DNA of 5,766 bases from Paracoccaceae bacterium. Lineage in GTDB: Bacteria; Pseudomonadota; Alphaproteobacteria; Rhodobacterales; Rhodobacteraceae. The notes below the pieces were generated by a model, which was not told where the DNA came from, did no database searches, and was given only the letters and a program-made list of their open reading frames with translations. The position numbers were made by a program, and so were the translations under genes. The stretch covers positions 1 through 5,766 of the forward strand of contig JAHELH010000165.1 of NCBI GenBank assembly GCA_024644285.1, read 5' to 3'. This document shows positions 1 through 5,279 of this stretch, piece by piece (within the stretch, counting starts at the first letter, position 1; each line of letters begins with the position of its first letter).

Positions 1-956
1 ACCCGTTCATCGACCTGCTGCCGGCCCGGAACGTCAGCCTGACGCCGCGGCATTACAGCTATCTGAAGATATCCGAGGGCTGTAACCACACCTGCCGGTT
101 CTGCATCATCCCCGCCATGCGTGGCCGTTTGGTCAGCCGCCCGCACGCCGCCGTGCTGCGCGAGGCCGAGCGGCTGGTAGCGGCGGGGGTGAAGGAATTG
201 CTGGTGATTAGCCAGGACACCTCGGCCTACGGCACCGACTGGGACCGCGAGACCCGGCGCGGCTTGACCGAGCAGCCGATCACCACGCTGGCCCGCGATC
301 TCGGCCGCCTCGGCGCTTGGGTGCGGCTGCATTACGTCTACCCCTACCCGCATGTGCGCGAACTGATCCCGCTGATGGCCGAGGGGCTGGTGCTGCCCTA
401 TCTCGACGTGCCGTTCCAGCACGCCCACCCCGACACGCTGCGCCGCATGGCCCGGCCCGCGGCCGCCGAGAAGACGCTCGACCGCATCGCCGAGTGGCGC
501 GCCGTCTGCCCGGACATCGCCCTGCGCTCGACCTTCATCGTGGGCTACCCGGGCGAGACCGAGGCCGAGTTCCAGACCCTGCTCGACTGGCTCGACACGG
601 CGCAGCTCGACCGCGTCGGCTGCTTTAAGTACGAAAACGTCGCCGGCGCACGCTCCAGCGCCCTGCCAGACCACGTGCCGGAAGAGGTCAAGCAGGACAG
701 GTGGGAGCGCTTCATGGCGCGCGCGCAAGCGATCTCGGAAGCCAAGCTGGCGGCCAGGGTCGGCCAGCGCCTGCAGGTCATCGTCGACGAGGTCGACGCC
801 GACGCCGCCACCTGCCGCACCCGGGCCGACGCGCCCGAGATCGACGGCAACCTGTTCATCGACGAGGGCCACGAAGGCCTTGCCCCCGGCGACATCGTCA
901 CCGTCGCGGTGGACGAGGCCGGGGAGTACGATCTGTGGGGGCGGCTGACCGTCTGA
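1..956 (+). CDS. rimO: Ribosomal protein S12 methylthiotransferase RimO (5' end cut by window)
   Basis: Radical-SAM methylthiotransferase that adds a methylthio group to the conserved aspartate of ribosomal protein S12 in the cytoplasm. The reading frame is open from base 3, giving 317 visible residues; the family is usually about 440-470 aa, so most of the N-terminal MTTase domain lies outside the window. The radical-SAM [4Fe-4S] motif CNHTCRFC is at visible residues 27-34 (bases 81-104). RimO-type rather than MiaB-type signatures follow: ISQDTSAYG (about 69-77), WVRLHYVYPYPHV (about 106-118), YLDVPFQHA (about 133-141) and TFIVGYPGET (about 177-186). A C-terminal TRAM domain spans about residues 252-317 and contains ADAPEIDG, typical of RimO. 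It ends in TGA. A 91-bp gap separates it from the next + strand gene and I see no convincing terminator there. Assignment is firm; only the start is missing. Confidence 0.95.
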   Translation, partial: PFIDLLPARNVSLTPRHYSYLKISEGCNHTCRFCIIPAMRGRLVSRPHAAVLREAERLVAAGVKELLVISQDTSAYGTDWDRETRRGLTEQPITTLARDLGRLGAWVRLHYVYPYPHVRELIPLMAEGLVLPYLDVPFQHAHPDTLRRMARPAAAEKTLDRIAEWRAVCPDIALRSTFIVGYPGETEAEFQTLLDWLDTAQLDRVGCFKYENVAGARSSALPDHVPEEVKQDRWERFMARAQAISEAKLAARVGQRLQVIVDEVDADAATCRTRADAPEIDGNLFIDEGHEGLAPGDIVTVAVDEAGEYDLWGRLTV

Positions 957-1047
957 TCTGCACCACCTAACGCCACGTCGCCCTATCTTCGCCCTAATCC
1001 CGTGCTAGGACGTGCCAAAACGGACACACCGTCCGAGGCAGGCACAC

Positions 1048-1692
1048 ATGCCCTACCCCGCCTTCACCCGCGCCGAGCGGATCGCCGACGCCGTCGTCCA
1101 CGTGTTCGGCATTGCGGGCAGCGTCCTGGCCGTGGCCGCGCTTTTCGTGGTCACACACGGTACTCTGGGCGCAGGCACGCTGGCGGCCACCATAGTCTAC
1201 TCGGTGACGCTGGTGGCGATGCTGACCGCCTCGGGCCTTTACCACATGGCCGCCCATACCCGCCTGCGCCCGATCCTGCGCCGTATCGACCACGCGGCGA
1301 TCTACTTCAAGATCGCCGGCACCTTCACCCCGCTCGCGGTGATCCTCGGCACCGCGTCGGGCTACCTGATCCTGGCCGTGGTCTGGCTGATCGCCCTGGC
1401 CGGCGCGGCGCGCAAGCTGATGGCGCGGCGCGGCCGCATCCCGACCAGCGCCCTGCCCTATGTCGCGCTCGGCTGGATCGGCGTCATGTTCCTGTTTCCC
1501 CTGACGAAAATCGCGCCGGGCCCGGCGCTGGCGCTGATCGCGGCGGGCGGGCTGACCTATACCGCGGGCGTGCTGTTCTACAACTGGCAGGGCCTGCGCT
1601 ACGCCACGGCGATCTGGCACGGTTTCGTGCTGGTCGCGACCGGCTGCTTCTTCGGTGCCATCGCCACCAGCGTCATGGCGCTGCCGGGATAG
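1048..1692 (+). CDS. Hemolysin III / PAQR-family (TrhA-like) membrane protein
   Basis: 214-aa inner-membrane protein with about seven hydrophobic helices (roughly residues 13-36, 44-66, 82-100, 104-121, 135-152, 157-179, 189-210). Family hallmarks are visible: S62-xxx-H66 in SGLYH, D81-H82 followed by AGTFTP (90-95), and a late WHGFVLV (190-196). These polar residues form the putative metal site of PAQR/hemolysin III proteins. The His often found four residues before the last conserved His appears to be Thr (T187). The family name comes from a Bacillus cereus haemolysin; bacterial members have been linked to membrane-lipid homeostasis, and nothing here shows haemolytic activity. The ATG at 1048 is chosen because GAGG at 1035-1038 sits 9 nt upstream; an in-frame GTG at 1012 would add 12 polar residues and place this ribosome site inside the gene. 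It converges on dgkA with 6 nt between the stops. Family is confident, exact role unknown. Confidence 0.88.
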   Translation: MPYPAFTRAERIADAVVHVFGIAGSVLAVAALFVVTHGTLGAGTLAATIVYSVTLVAMLTASGLYHMAAHTRLRPILRRIDHAAIYFKIAGTFTPLAVILGTASGYLILAVVWLIALAGAARKLMARRGRIPTSALPYVALGWIGVMFLFPLTKIAPGPALALIAAGGLTYTAGVLFYNWQGLRYATAIWHGFVLVATGCFFGAIATSVMALPG

Positions 1693-1698
1693 AAGCGC

Positions 1699-2061
1699 TC
1701 AACCGATCAGCACCATCAGCCAGACCAGCCCCGCCGTCACCGCCGCCGCCGCCACCCCGGCGCTGCCCACGTCCTTGATCTTCTTCGACAGGGGATGCTC
1801 GGCGGTGTCGATCCGGTTGACCAAGTCCTCCAGCGCGGTGTTGAACAGCTCCGCCACCAGGATCATCAGCCCGAAGCCGATCACCAGCGCCCGCTCGACG
1901 CTCGTCAGGTCCAGCACAAGTGCCAGCAGGATCGACGCCAGGTTCGCCCGCGACCATTGCCGCAGCGATTTCTCCGACGCCCAAGCCGCGCGCCAGCCTT
2001 CCCACGACCATATCACGGTGTTTTTCAGGCGAACGAGTTCCGCCCAAAGCGCCCTCAGCAT
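1699..2061 (-). CDS. dgkA: Diacylglycerol kinase, DgkA family
   Basis: Small integral membrane kinase (120 aa, close to the 121-122 aa of E. coli DgkA) that phosphorylates diacylglycerol, or in some relatives undecaprenol, to recycle lipid by-products of envelope synthesis. Visible features in order: amphipathic N-terminus with GWRAAWASE (22-30; E30 matches the conserved catalytic-region Glu), membrane helix about 40-52, helix about 57-70, the signature E71-LF-N74-TALE78 with following D85, K96-D97 in KKIKDVGSAGVA, and a third helix about 101-119. The start at 2061 is chosen because GGAG lies 5 nt upstream on the minus strand; an upstream ATG at 2109 would add 16 residues that are not family-like. 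It lies 70 nt downstream of the second DUF6455-like gene on the same strand, so read-through from that operon is possible. Whether the substrate is diacylglycerol or undecaprenol cannot be told from sequence alone. Confidence 0.9.
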   Translation of the reverse strand: MLRALWAELVRLKNTVIWSWEGWRAAWASEKSLRQWSRANLASILLALVLDLTSVERALVIGFGLMILVAELFNTALEDLVNRIDTAEHPLSKKIKDVGSAGVAAAAVTAGLVWLMVLIG

Positions 2062-2074
2062 CGCCGCTCCTTTC

Positions 2075-2098
2075 GGCGGGCAGCTTACAGCGCCCGCC
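2075..2098 (-). other. GC-rich hairpin just upstream of dgkA
   Basis: A perfect 7-bp inverted repeat, GGCGGGC (2075-2081) and GCCCGCC (2092-2098), with a 10-nt loop. On the minus strand it sits directly before the dgkA ribosome-binding site. It could be a weak terminator between the DUF6455-like pair and dgkA, although it has no T-tract, or a leader structure affecting dgkA translation. Its function is inferred from position only. Confidence 0.35.
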
Positions 2099-2116
2099 CT
2101 TGGCGGCAAGACGCAT

Positions 2117-2130
2117 CCGGCGGCCGCCGG
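2117..2130. repeat. 14-bp perfect palindrome after the second DUF6455-like gene
   Basis: CCGGCGGCCGCCGG is self-complementary over 14 bp and begins 1 nt beyond the TAG stop (2134-2132) of the minus-strand gene. It could fold as a short stem at the 3' end of the transcript and act as a weak terminator or 3' stabiliser. There is no poly-T run, and GC-rich sequence makes such palindromes fairly likely by chance. Confidence 0.3.
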
Positions 2131-2131
2131 G

Positions 2132-2410
2132 CTACGGCGCCCCGCACTGCGCGGCCAGCCGGTCCAGCGCCTCCTTGTTGACGCAGAAATCCGGCGCCCT
2201 TGGAGGGGCGTCGCAGCATTCCGACAGCCAGACCGTGCAGACCTCGGAGAAAGCGCAACCCTGACAGCGGGCGATCATCCGGCCCGGCGCGTCGTTGGGC
2301 AGAAGGCCCAGCGCCCCTGCGGTCGTCAGGTTGACGCCCAGCGCCCGGGCCATCGCCTGGGTCTGGTGAAACGCCCCGTCGAGCCAGGGCGGCTCTTGCA
2401 TCTGCATCAT
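2132..2410 (-). CDS. DUF6455-like small cysteine-cluster protein (second of tandem pair)
   Basis: 92-aa soluble protein of unknown function, with no signal peptide or membrane segment. The core has C49-xx-C52-x5-C58, then C76 in the motif DFCVNKEALDRL. This four-cysteine layout matches the upstream neighbour residue for residue in spacing, and I recognise it as the DUF6455 family. Three extra cysteines (C65, C66, C89) are not in the neighbour. Four conserved cysteines suggest metal (Zn or Fe-S) binding, which is inference. The N-terminus is more hydrophobic and divergent than that of its partner (GVNLTTAGALG at 25-35 where the partner has GIDLVEAAQRG). The start is one of two adjacent ATGs (2410 or 2407), with a G-rich ribosome site (GGGGG) just upstream that begins directly after the TGA of the preceding gene. 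Spacing from that gene is 10 nt, so co-transcription and probably coupled translation are expected. Confidence 0.82.
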   Translation of the reverse strand: MMQMQEPPWLDGAFHQTQAMARALGVNLTTAGALGLLPNDAPGRMIARCQGCAFSEVCTVWLSECCDAPPRAPDFCVNKEALDRLAAQCGAP

Positions 2411-2420
2411 CCGCGCCCCC

Positions 2421-2672
2421 TCAGTCCAGACGGTCGAACAACGCCTTGTTGCGGCAGTAATCCGGCGCGGACTCCGCGCCCTCGGCATGCGTGTCGAGCC
2501 AGTGCACGCAGTCGCCGGTCCGGGTGCAGCCGGTGCAGGCAAAGACCACCGAGCGAATGTCCTGCTCGGCGATGTCGCCGCGCTGCGCCGCCTCGACAAG
2601 GTCGATGCCAAGCGTACCGGTCATCCGTCCGACGAGCTTTGCGTGCCGGTCAAGTACAGCCGAAAATCCCAT
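2421..2672 (-). CDS. DUF6455-like small cysteine-cluster protein (first of tandem pair)
   Basis: 83-aa soluble protein of unknown function. It has an N-terminal helical half (residues 1-40, with GRMTGTLGIDLVEAAQRG) and a cysteine-bearing C-terminal half: C46-xx-C49-x5-C55, then C73 in DYCRNKALFDRL. This is the typical DUF6455 pattern (CTGC...C..W......APDYCRN). The four cysteines could hold a metal or Fe-S centre; that is inference and no function is established to my knowledge. The ATG at 2672 is preceded by AAGGAG with 6-nt spacing. An in-frame ATG at 2693 would put this ribosome site inside the coding sequence and is less likely. A perfect FNR-type box lies about 64 bp upstream of the start, so anaerobic or micro-oxic control is predicted. 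It is the first gene of a likely operon with its paralogue 10 nt downstream. Confidence 0.88.
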   Translation of the reverse strand: MGFSAVLDRHAKLVGRMTGTLGIDLVEAAQRGDIAEQDIRSVVFACTGCTRTGDCVHWLDTHAEGAESAPDYCRNKALFDRLD

Positions 2673-2729
2673 GATCCGCTCCTTCGGTTTCATGCGGATA
2701 GACTTGTCCACGGAACCGCGCGCGTCGCC

Positions 2730-2743
2730 TTGATCCATATCAA
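2730..2743 (-). promoter_or_regulatory. FNR/FnrL/FixK-type binding site
   Basis: TTGATCCATATCAA is a perfect match to the FNR-family consensus TTGAT-N4-ATCAA, with both half-sites intact. It lies in the 109-bp gap between the M48 gene and the first DUF6455-like gene, and the only start codon downstream of it is that of the DUF6455-like gene at 2672 (minus strand). The centre, 2736.5, is 64 bp from the ATG. If activation is class II (site centred at -41.5), transcription would start near 2695, leaving a short leader that still contains the AAGGAG ribosome site. A weak -10-like GTCTAT occurs at about 2703-2698. The regulator itself (FnrL, FixK or a Dnr-like protein) is not in the window. Confidence 0.75.
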
Positions 2744-2744
2744 T

Positions 2745-2762
2745 CCGGTCGGTCCGAACCGG
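2745..2762 (-). terminator. Possible weak terminator after the M48 gene
   Basis: Inverted repeat CCGGT (2745-2749) and ACCGG (2758-2762) with an 8-nt loop, about 20 nt past the M48 stop on the minus strand and directly before the FNR-type box. The stem is short and there is no T-run, so intrinsic termination is doubtful. It is listed because it separates two likely transcription units. Confidence 0.22.
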
Positions 2763-2781
2763 CCCGCGCGCCCGAGTCGCG

Positions 2782-3486
2782 TCAGCGCAGCTGCGCCGCG
2801 GTGCGCCGCACCAGCGCGATGCGCTCGGCATTGGGCGGATGGCTGCCGAGGAAGACGTTGCCCGGATCCTGCGTGCGCGTGAAATAGGCCACGCCGCGCG
2901 CCGGGTCGTAGCCCGCGCGCAGGGCGATGAGCGTGCCGAGCCTGTCGGCCTCGAGCTCGAACTCCTTGGAAAACACCCGCGCGCCGACCTGCGCCCCCAC
3001 CGCCTTGGCAAGACGTACTCCCGCCTCGCTGCTGCCGCCGGCGATGGCGCGCTGCGCCAGCAATTCGGCGCCGCGCGCCGCGTTCTCGCGCTGCCGCGGC
3101 AGGTGACCGGCGATGTGGTGCGCGGCCTCGTGGCCGAGAACGAAGGCCAGTTCGTGTTGGTTCCGCGCCTCGGCGATCAGGCCGATGGTAAAGACGATGA
3201 AGGGCCGGCCCGACCGGCCCACCGTCTGAAACGCGTTGGGCGGCTTGCGCGGGTCGTCGTCGACGACGATCTGGTAGTCGCAGTTCAGCGGCAGCCGGCC
3301 CTGGCGGCACACCTGCTCGGCCACCGGCTCGACCCGCTCGACAACGGTGATGAAATTCTCGACCGCCACCTCGGGCGTGGGCGGCCCCCCGGCGGCCGGG
3401 GCTTGCACCGGTCCGCGCGGCACTGAGGCGGGCGCGACGGCGCAGCCGGTCAGCAACAGGGCGATCAATAGGGCGGGCAGGCGCAT
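2782..3486 (-). CDS. M48-family zinc metalloprotease lipoprotein (LoiP-like)
   Basis: 234-aa predicted envelope lipoprotein protease. The N-terminus MRLPALLIALLLTGC is a lipoprotein signal with lipobox LTGC (12-15). Residues after Cys15 are Ala-Val, with no Asp at +2, so outer-membrane sorting is expected. A Pro/Ala/Gly-rich linker (about 16-38) leads to the peptidase domain with HEAAH (119-123; H119 and H123 zinc ligands, E120 catalytic), ELEAD (177-181; E177 the likely third ligand) and the C-terminal SHPPNAERI (215-223) common in M48B/M48C proteins. C60 and C69 could form a periplasmic disulfide. Such proteins (E. coli LoiP and YcaL, and BepA more distantly) act in outer-membrane protein quality control; that role is inferred. 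The ATG at 3486 follows GAGGAG with 7-nt spacing and gives a proper signal peptide; an ATG at 3579 would bury it. Divergent from the small acidic gene, with 122 bp between them. Confidence 0.92.
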   Translation of the reverse strand: MRLPALLIALLLTGCAVAPASVPRGPVQAPAAGGPPTPEVAVENFITVVERVEPVAEQVCRQGRLPLNCDYQIVVDDDPRKPPNAFQTVGRSGRPFIVFTIGLIAEARNQHELAFVLGHEAAHHIAGHLPRQRENAARGAELLAQRAIAGGSSEAGVRLAKAVGAQVGARVFSKEFELEADRLGTLIALRAGYDPARGVAYFTRTQDPGNVFLGSHPPNAERIALVRRTAAQLR

Positions 3487-3608
3487 CGGCGGGCTCCTCG
3501 CGGGATGTGGCGACCCTAGCAGCCCATGATCCGAAGGCCACCACCGCCCGGCGAAAAATCGCGTGAAGACGCTGGGCAAGCCTGCGCCGCGCCGTTAGGC
3601 TTGGACGC

Positions 3609-3848
3609 ATGTTTACTATCGAGCACGATTTCGACGCGACCGTGATCACCCTGATCGACGAACCCGGCCCGCACCTGCAGGAGGACGTCGTGATCAACGC
3701 ATTCGAGGATTGCGTGACCCTCGAACAGCCCGATCCGCGGGGCGAGGGGGTGGCGAAAATCACCCTGTCGATGACGCAGCTGCGCGATCTGGCCGCCGCG
3801 CTCGACCTGCCCGAGGGCGTCTACCGCCTGAAGCAGGGCACGTCCTGA
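3609..3848 (+). CDS. Small acidic hypothetical protein
   Basis: 79-aa protein that I do not recognise as a named family. It is strongly acidic (15 Asp/Glu against 5 Lys/Arg), with one cysteine (C35) and no signal peptide or membrane helix. The first half alternates hydrophobic and acidic residues as in beta strands (FTIEHDFDATVITLID). The second half holds a likely helix (TQLRDLAAALDLPEGVY, 56-72). Coding is supported by position-specific GC use and by the 25-nt spacing to the strong ribosome site of the next gene. The ribosome site is weak: AGG at 3597-3599, 9 nt before the ATG. It is the first gene after a divergent 122-bp promoter region and probably shares a transcript with the SHMT-fold enzyme downstream. 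A role as accessory or regulator of that enzyme would be speculation. Confidence 0.7.
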   Translation: MFTIEHDFDATVITLIDEPGPHLQEDVVINAFEDCVTLEQPDPRGEGVAKITLSMTQLRDLAAALDLPEGVYRLKQGTS

Positions 3849-3873
3849 CGGCGCAAAAACCAGGGAGGCCGCC

Positions 3874-5190
3874 ATGCCACTAGCCCCGCGGGCCTGGGTG
3901 CCCACAGAGATCGAAACCCGCGTGCAGGACATGGCCGCAACGGTGCGGACCCGCGACAGCATCGACATCGCCGACCGGATCGACGCGCTGGCGATCCGCA
4001 ACCGCGAGATCCACGAACGCGACTGCTTCAACCTCAACCCCGCGACCAATGTGATGAACCCGCGCGCCGAGGCGCTGCTGTCGTCGGGGCTGGGGACGCG
4101 GCCCTCGCTGGGCTATCCCGGCGACAAGTACGAGATGGGGCTGGAGGCGATCGAGGAGATCGAGGTCATCGCCGCCGAGTTGTGCGCGCAGGTGTTCGGC
4201 GCATCTCATGCCGAGATCCGGGTGCCTTCGGGCGCGATGGCCAACCTCTACGGCTTCATGGCCACCTGCAAACCCGGCGACACGATCATCGCCCCGCCCG
4301 CCAGCATCGGCGGCCATGTCACGCACCAGAAGGAGGGCTGCGCCGGGCTATATGGTCTGACCACTGTGGCCGCGCCGGTCGATGCCGACGGATACAGCGT
4401 CGATATCGGCGCGCTGCGCACGCTTGCGTCCGAGGTGAAGCCCGCCCTGATCACCCTTGGCGGCAGCCTGAACCTGTTCGAGCATCCCGTGGCAGAAGTG
4501 CGCGAGGTGGCCGACGCGGTGGGTGCCAAGGTGCTGTTCGACGCCGCGCATCAATGCGGGATGATCGCCGGGCGCGCCTGGAAAAACCCGCTGGGCGAGG
4601 GGGCGCATCTGATGACGATGAGCACCTATAAAAGCCTCGGCGGCCCGCCCGGCGGGCTGGCCGTCAGCAACGACGCCGAGATGGCCGAGCGGCTGGATCG
4701 CATCGCCTTCCCCGGCATGACCGCGAATTTCGACGCCGCGAAATCGGCGGCGCTGGCGGTCACCATGCTGGACTGGCGCGAGCACGGCGCCGCCTATGCC
4801 GAACAGATGATCGCCGTGGCCCGCGCCCTGGCGCAGCATCTCGACGCGCTGGGACTGCCGGTCTTCGCCAAGGCCCACGGCCATACCCGCAGCCACCAGT
4901 TCGCCCTCGAGGCGGCGCATTTCGGCGGCGGCCAGGCGGCGGCGAAGAAGCTGCGGAAAGCCGGGTTCCTGACCTGCGGCATAGGCCTGCCGATCGAGCC
5001 GGTGCCCGGCGACATGAGCGGCCTCAGGATCGGCACGCCGGAACTGGTGCGCTGGGGCGTCACGCCCGAACACGGGCCGGAACTGGCGGCGCTGATCGCC
5101 GGTGCTCTGCGCTCGAACGCGCCCGAGGATTTCGCCGACAGCGTGCGCGCCTTCCGGCACGATTTCGACAAGCTGCACTACATTCTCTAA
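3874..5190 (+). CDS. SHMT-family PLP-dependent enzyme, probably not canonical GlyA
   Basis: 438-aa cytosolic fold-type I PLP enzyme related to serine hydroxymethyltransferase. Visible features: GYPGDKYEMG (80-89), PSGAMANLYG (118-127, phosphate-binding region), GGHVTH (146-151; H148 would stack on PLP), DAAH (223-226; D223 to the pyridine nitrogen), STYK-SLGGPPGG (250-261; K253 the predicted Schiff-base lysine) and RIGTPE (385-390; R385 the substrate-carboxylate Arg). Differences from true GlyA: the residue before the lysine is Tyr252 rather than His, the ASEN segment with the catalytic Glu reads PATN (57-60), and KYAEGYPG reads RPSLGYPG (76-83), losing the active-site Tyr. A serine/glycine-like retro-aldol or alpha-methylserine-type activity is possible, but the substrate and folate dependence are uncertain. 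The ATG follows GGGAGG (3863-3868) with 5-nt spacing. It is preceded by the acidic 79-aa gene and followed by a triple palindrome. Confidence 0.85.
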   Translation: MPLAPRAWVPTEIETRVQDMAATVRTRDSIDIADRIDALAIRNREIHERDCFNLNPATNVMNPRAEALLSSGLGTRPSLGYPGDKYEMGLEAIEEIEVIAAELCAQVFGASHAEIRVPSGAMANLYGFMATCKPGDTIIAPPASIGGHVTHQKEGCAGLYGLTTVAAPVDADGYSVDIGALRTLASEVKPALITLGGSLNLFEHPVAEVREVADAVGAKVLFDAAHQCGMIAGRAWKNPLGEGAHLMTMSTYKSLGGPPGGLAVSNDAEMAERLDRIAFPGMTANFDAAKSAALAVTMLDWREHGAAYAEQMIAVARALAQHLDALGLPVFAKAHGHTRSHQFALEAAHFGGGQAAAKKLRKAGFLTCGIGLPIEPVPGDMSGLRIGTPELVRWGVTPEHGPELAALIAGALRSNAPEDFADSVRAFRHDFDKLHYIL

Positions 5191-5207
5191 CGCCCGCGTC
5201 CCGGGGC

Positions 5208-5274
5208 CAAGCCGCGTCGACGCGGCTTGCACGCGGTTTCGAAACCGCGTTGTAACGGGCCGTCGACGGCCCGT
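5208..5274. repeat. Cluster of three adjacent perfect palindromes, possible bidirectional terminator
   Basis: Three perfect palindromes stand side by side: 5208-5229 (22 bp, core AAGCCGCGTCGACGCGGCTT), 5231-5250 (ACGCGGTTTCGAAACCGCGT) and 5255-5274 (ACGGGCCGTCGACGGCCCGT). All three are centred on TCGA, with centres 22 and 24 bp apart. Each can form an 8-9 bp stem closed by a TCGA tetraloop. They fill the gap between two convergent genes, 17 nt after the SHMT-fold stop and 5 nt before the end of the opposing gene, so a transcript from either side would carry them. There is no T-run typical of an intrinsic terminator. They may form a bidirectional terminator or 3'-end stabiliser, a REP-like dispersed repeat, or protein-binding sites. 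The structure is certain; the role is inference. Confidence 0.75.
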
Positions 5275-5279
5275 CCGCC

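Noticed and set aside
1021..1035. Small inverted repeat CGGAC/GTCCG before the hemolysin III ribosome site
   Set aside because: Only a 5-bp stem with no T-run or known motif; easily chance at this GC content.
1012..1047. Upstream in-frame GTG start for the hemolysin III gene
   Set aside because: It would place the good GAGG ribosome site inside the gene and add a polar tail; the ATG at 1048 has correct spacing.
1775..1788. TTGAT half-site resembling an FNR box
   Set aside because: The second half-site is missing and it lies inside the dgkA coding sequence.
1655..2674. Long + strand frame over dgkA and the DUF6455-like genes
   Set aside because: Composition is low-complexity (Arg/Ser/Pro/Ala) with no motif, and it lies antisense to three genes with clear family motifs and ribosome sites.
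2673..2693. ATG at 2693 as start of the first DUF6455-like protein
   Set aside because: The AAGGAG ribosome site would then be inside the gene, and the extra residues (MKPKERI) are simply its translation.
3487..3608. Search for clear promoters in the divergent gap between the M48 and acidic-protein genes
   Set aside because: A divergent promoter region is expected here, but I could not pick out convincing -35/-10 pairs or an operator; TTAGGC at 3595-3600 is too weak a -10 to call.
2690..3763. Long minus-strand frame overlapping the M48 gene in another frame
   Set aside because: Arg/Ala-rich translation without motifs; the M48 frame has signal peptide, HEAAH and ELEAD motifs in place.
4348..5232. 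Long minus-strand frame under the SHMT-fold gene
   Set aside because: A typical mirror frame of high-GC coding DNA; no ribosome site or motif, and the + strand frame matches a known enzyme family throughout.
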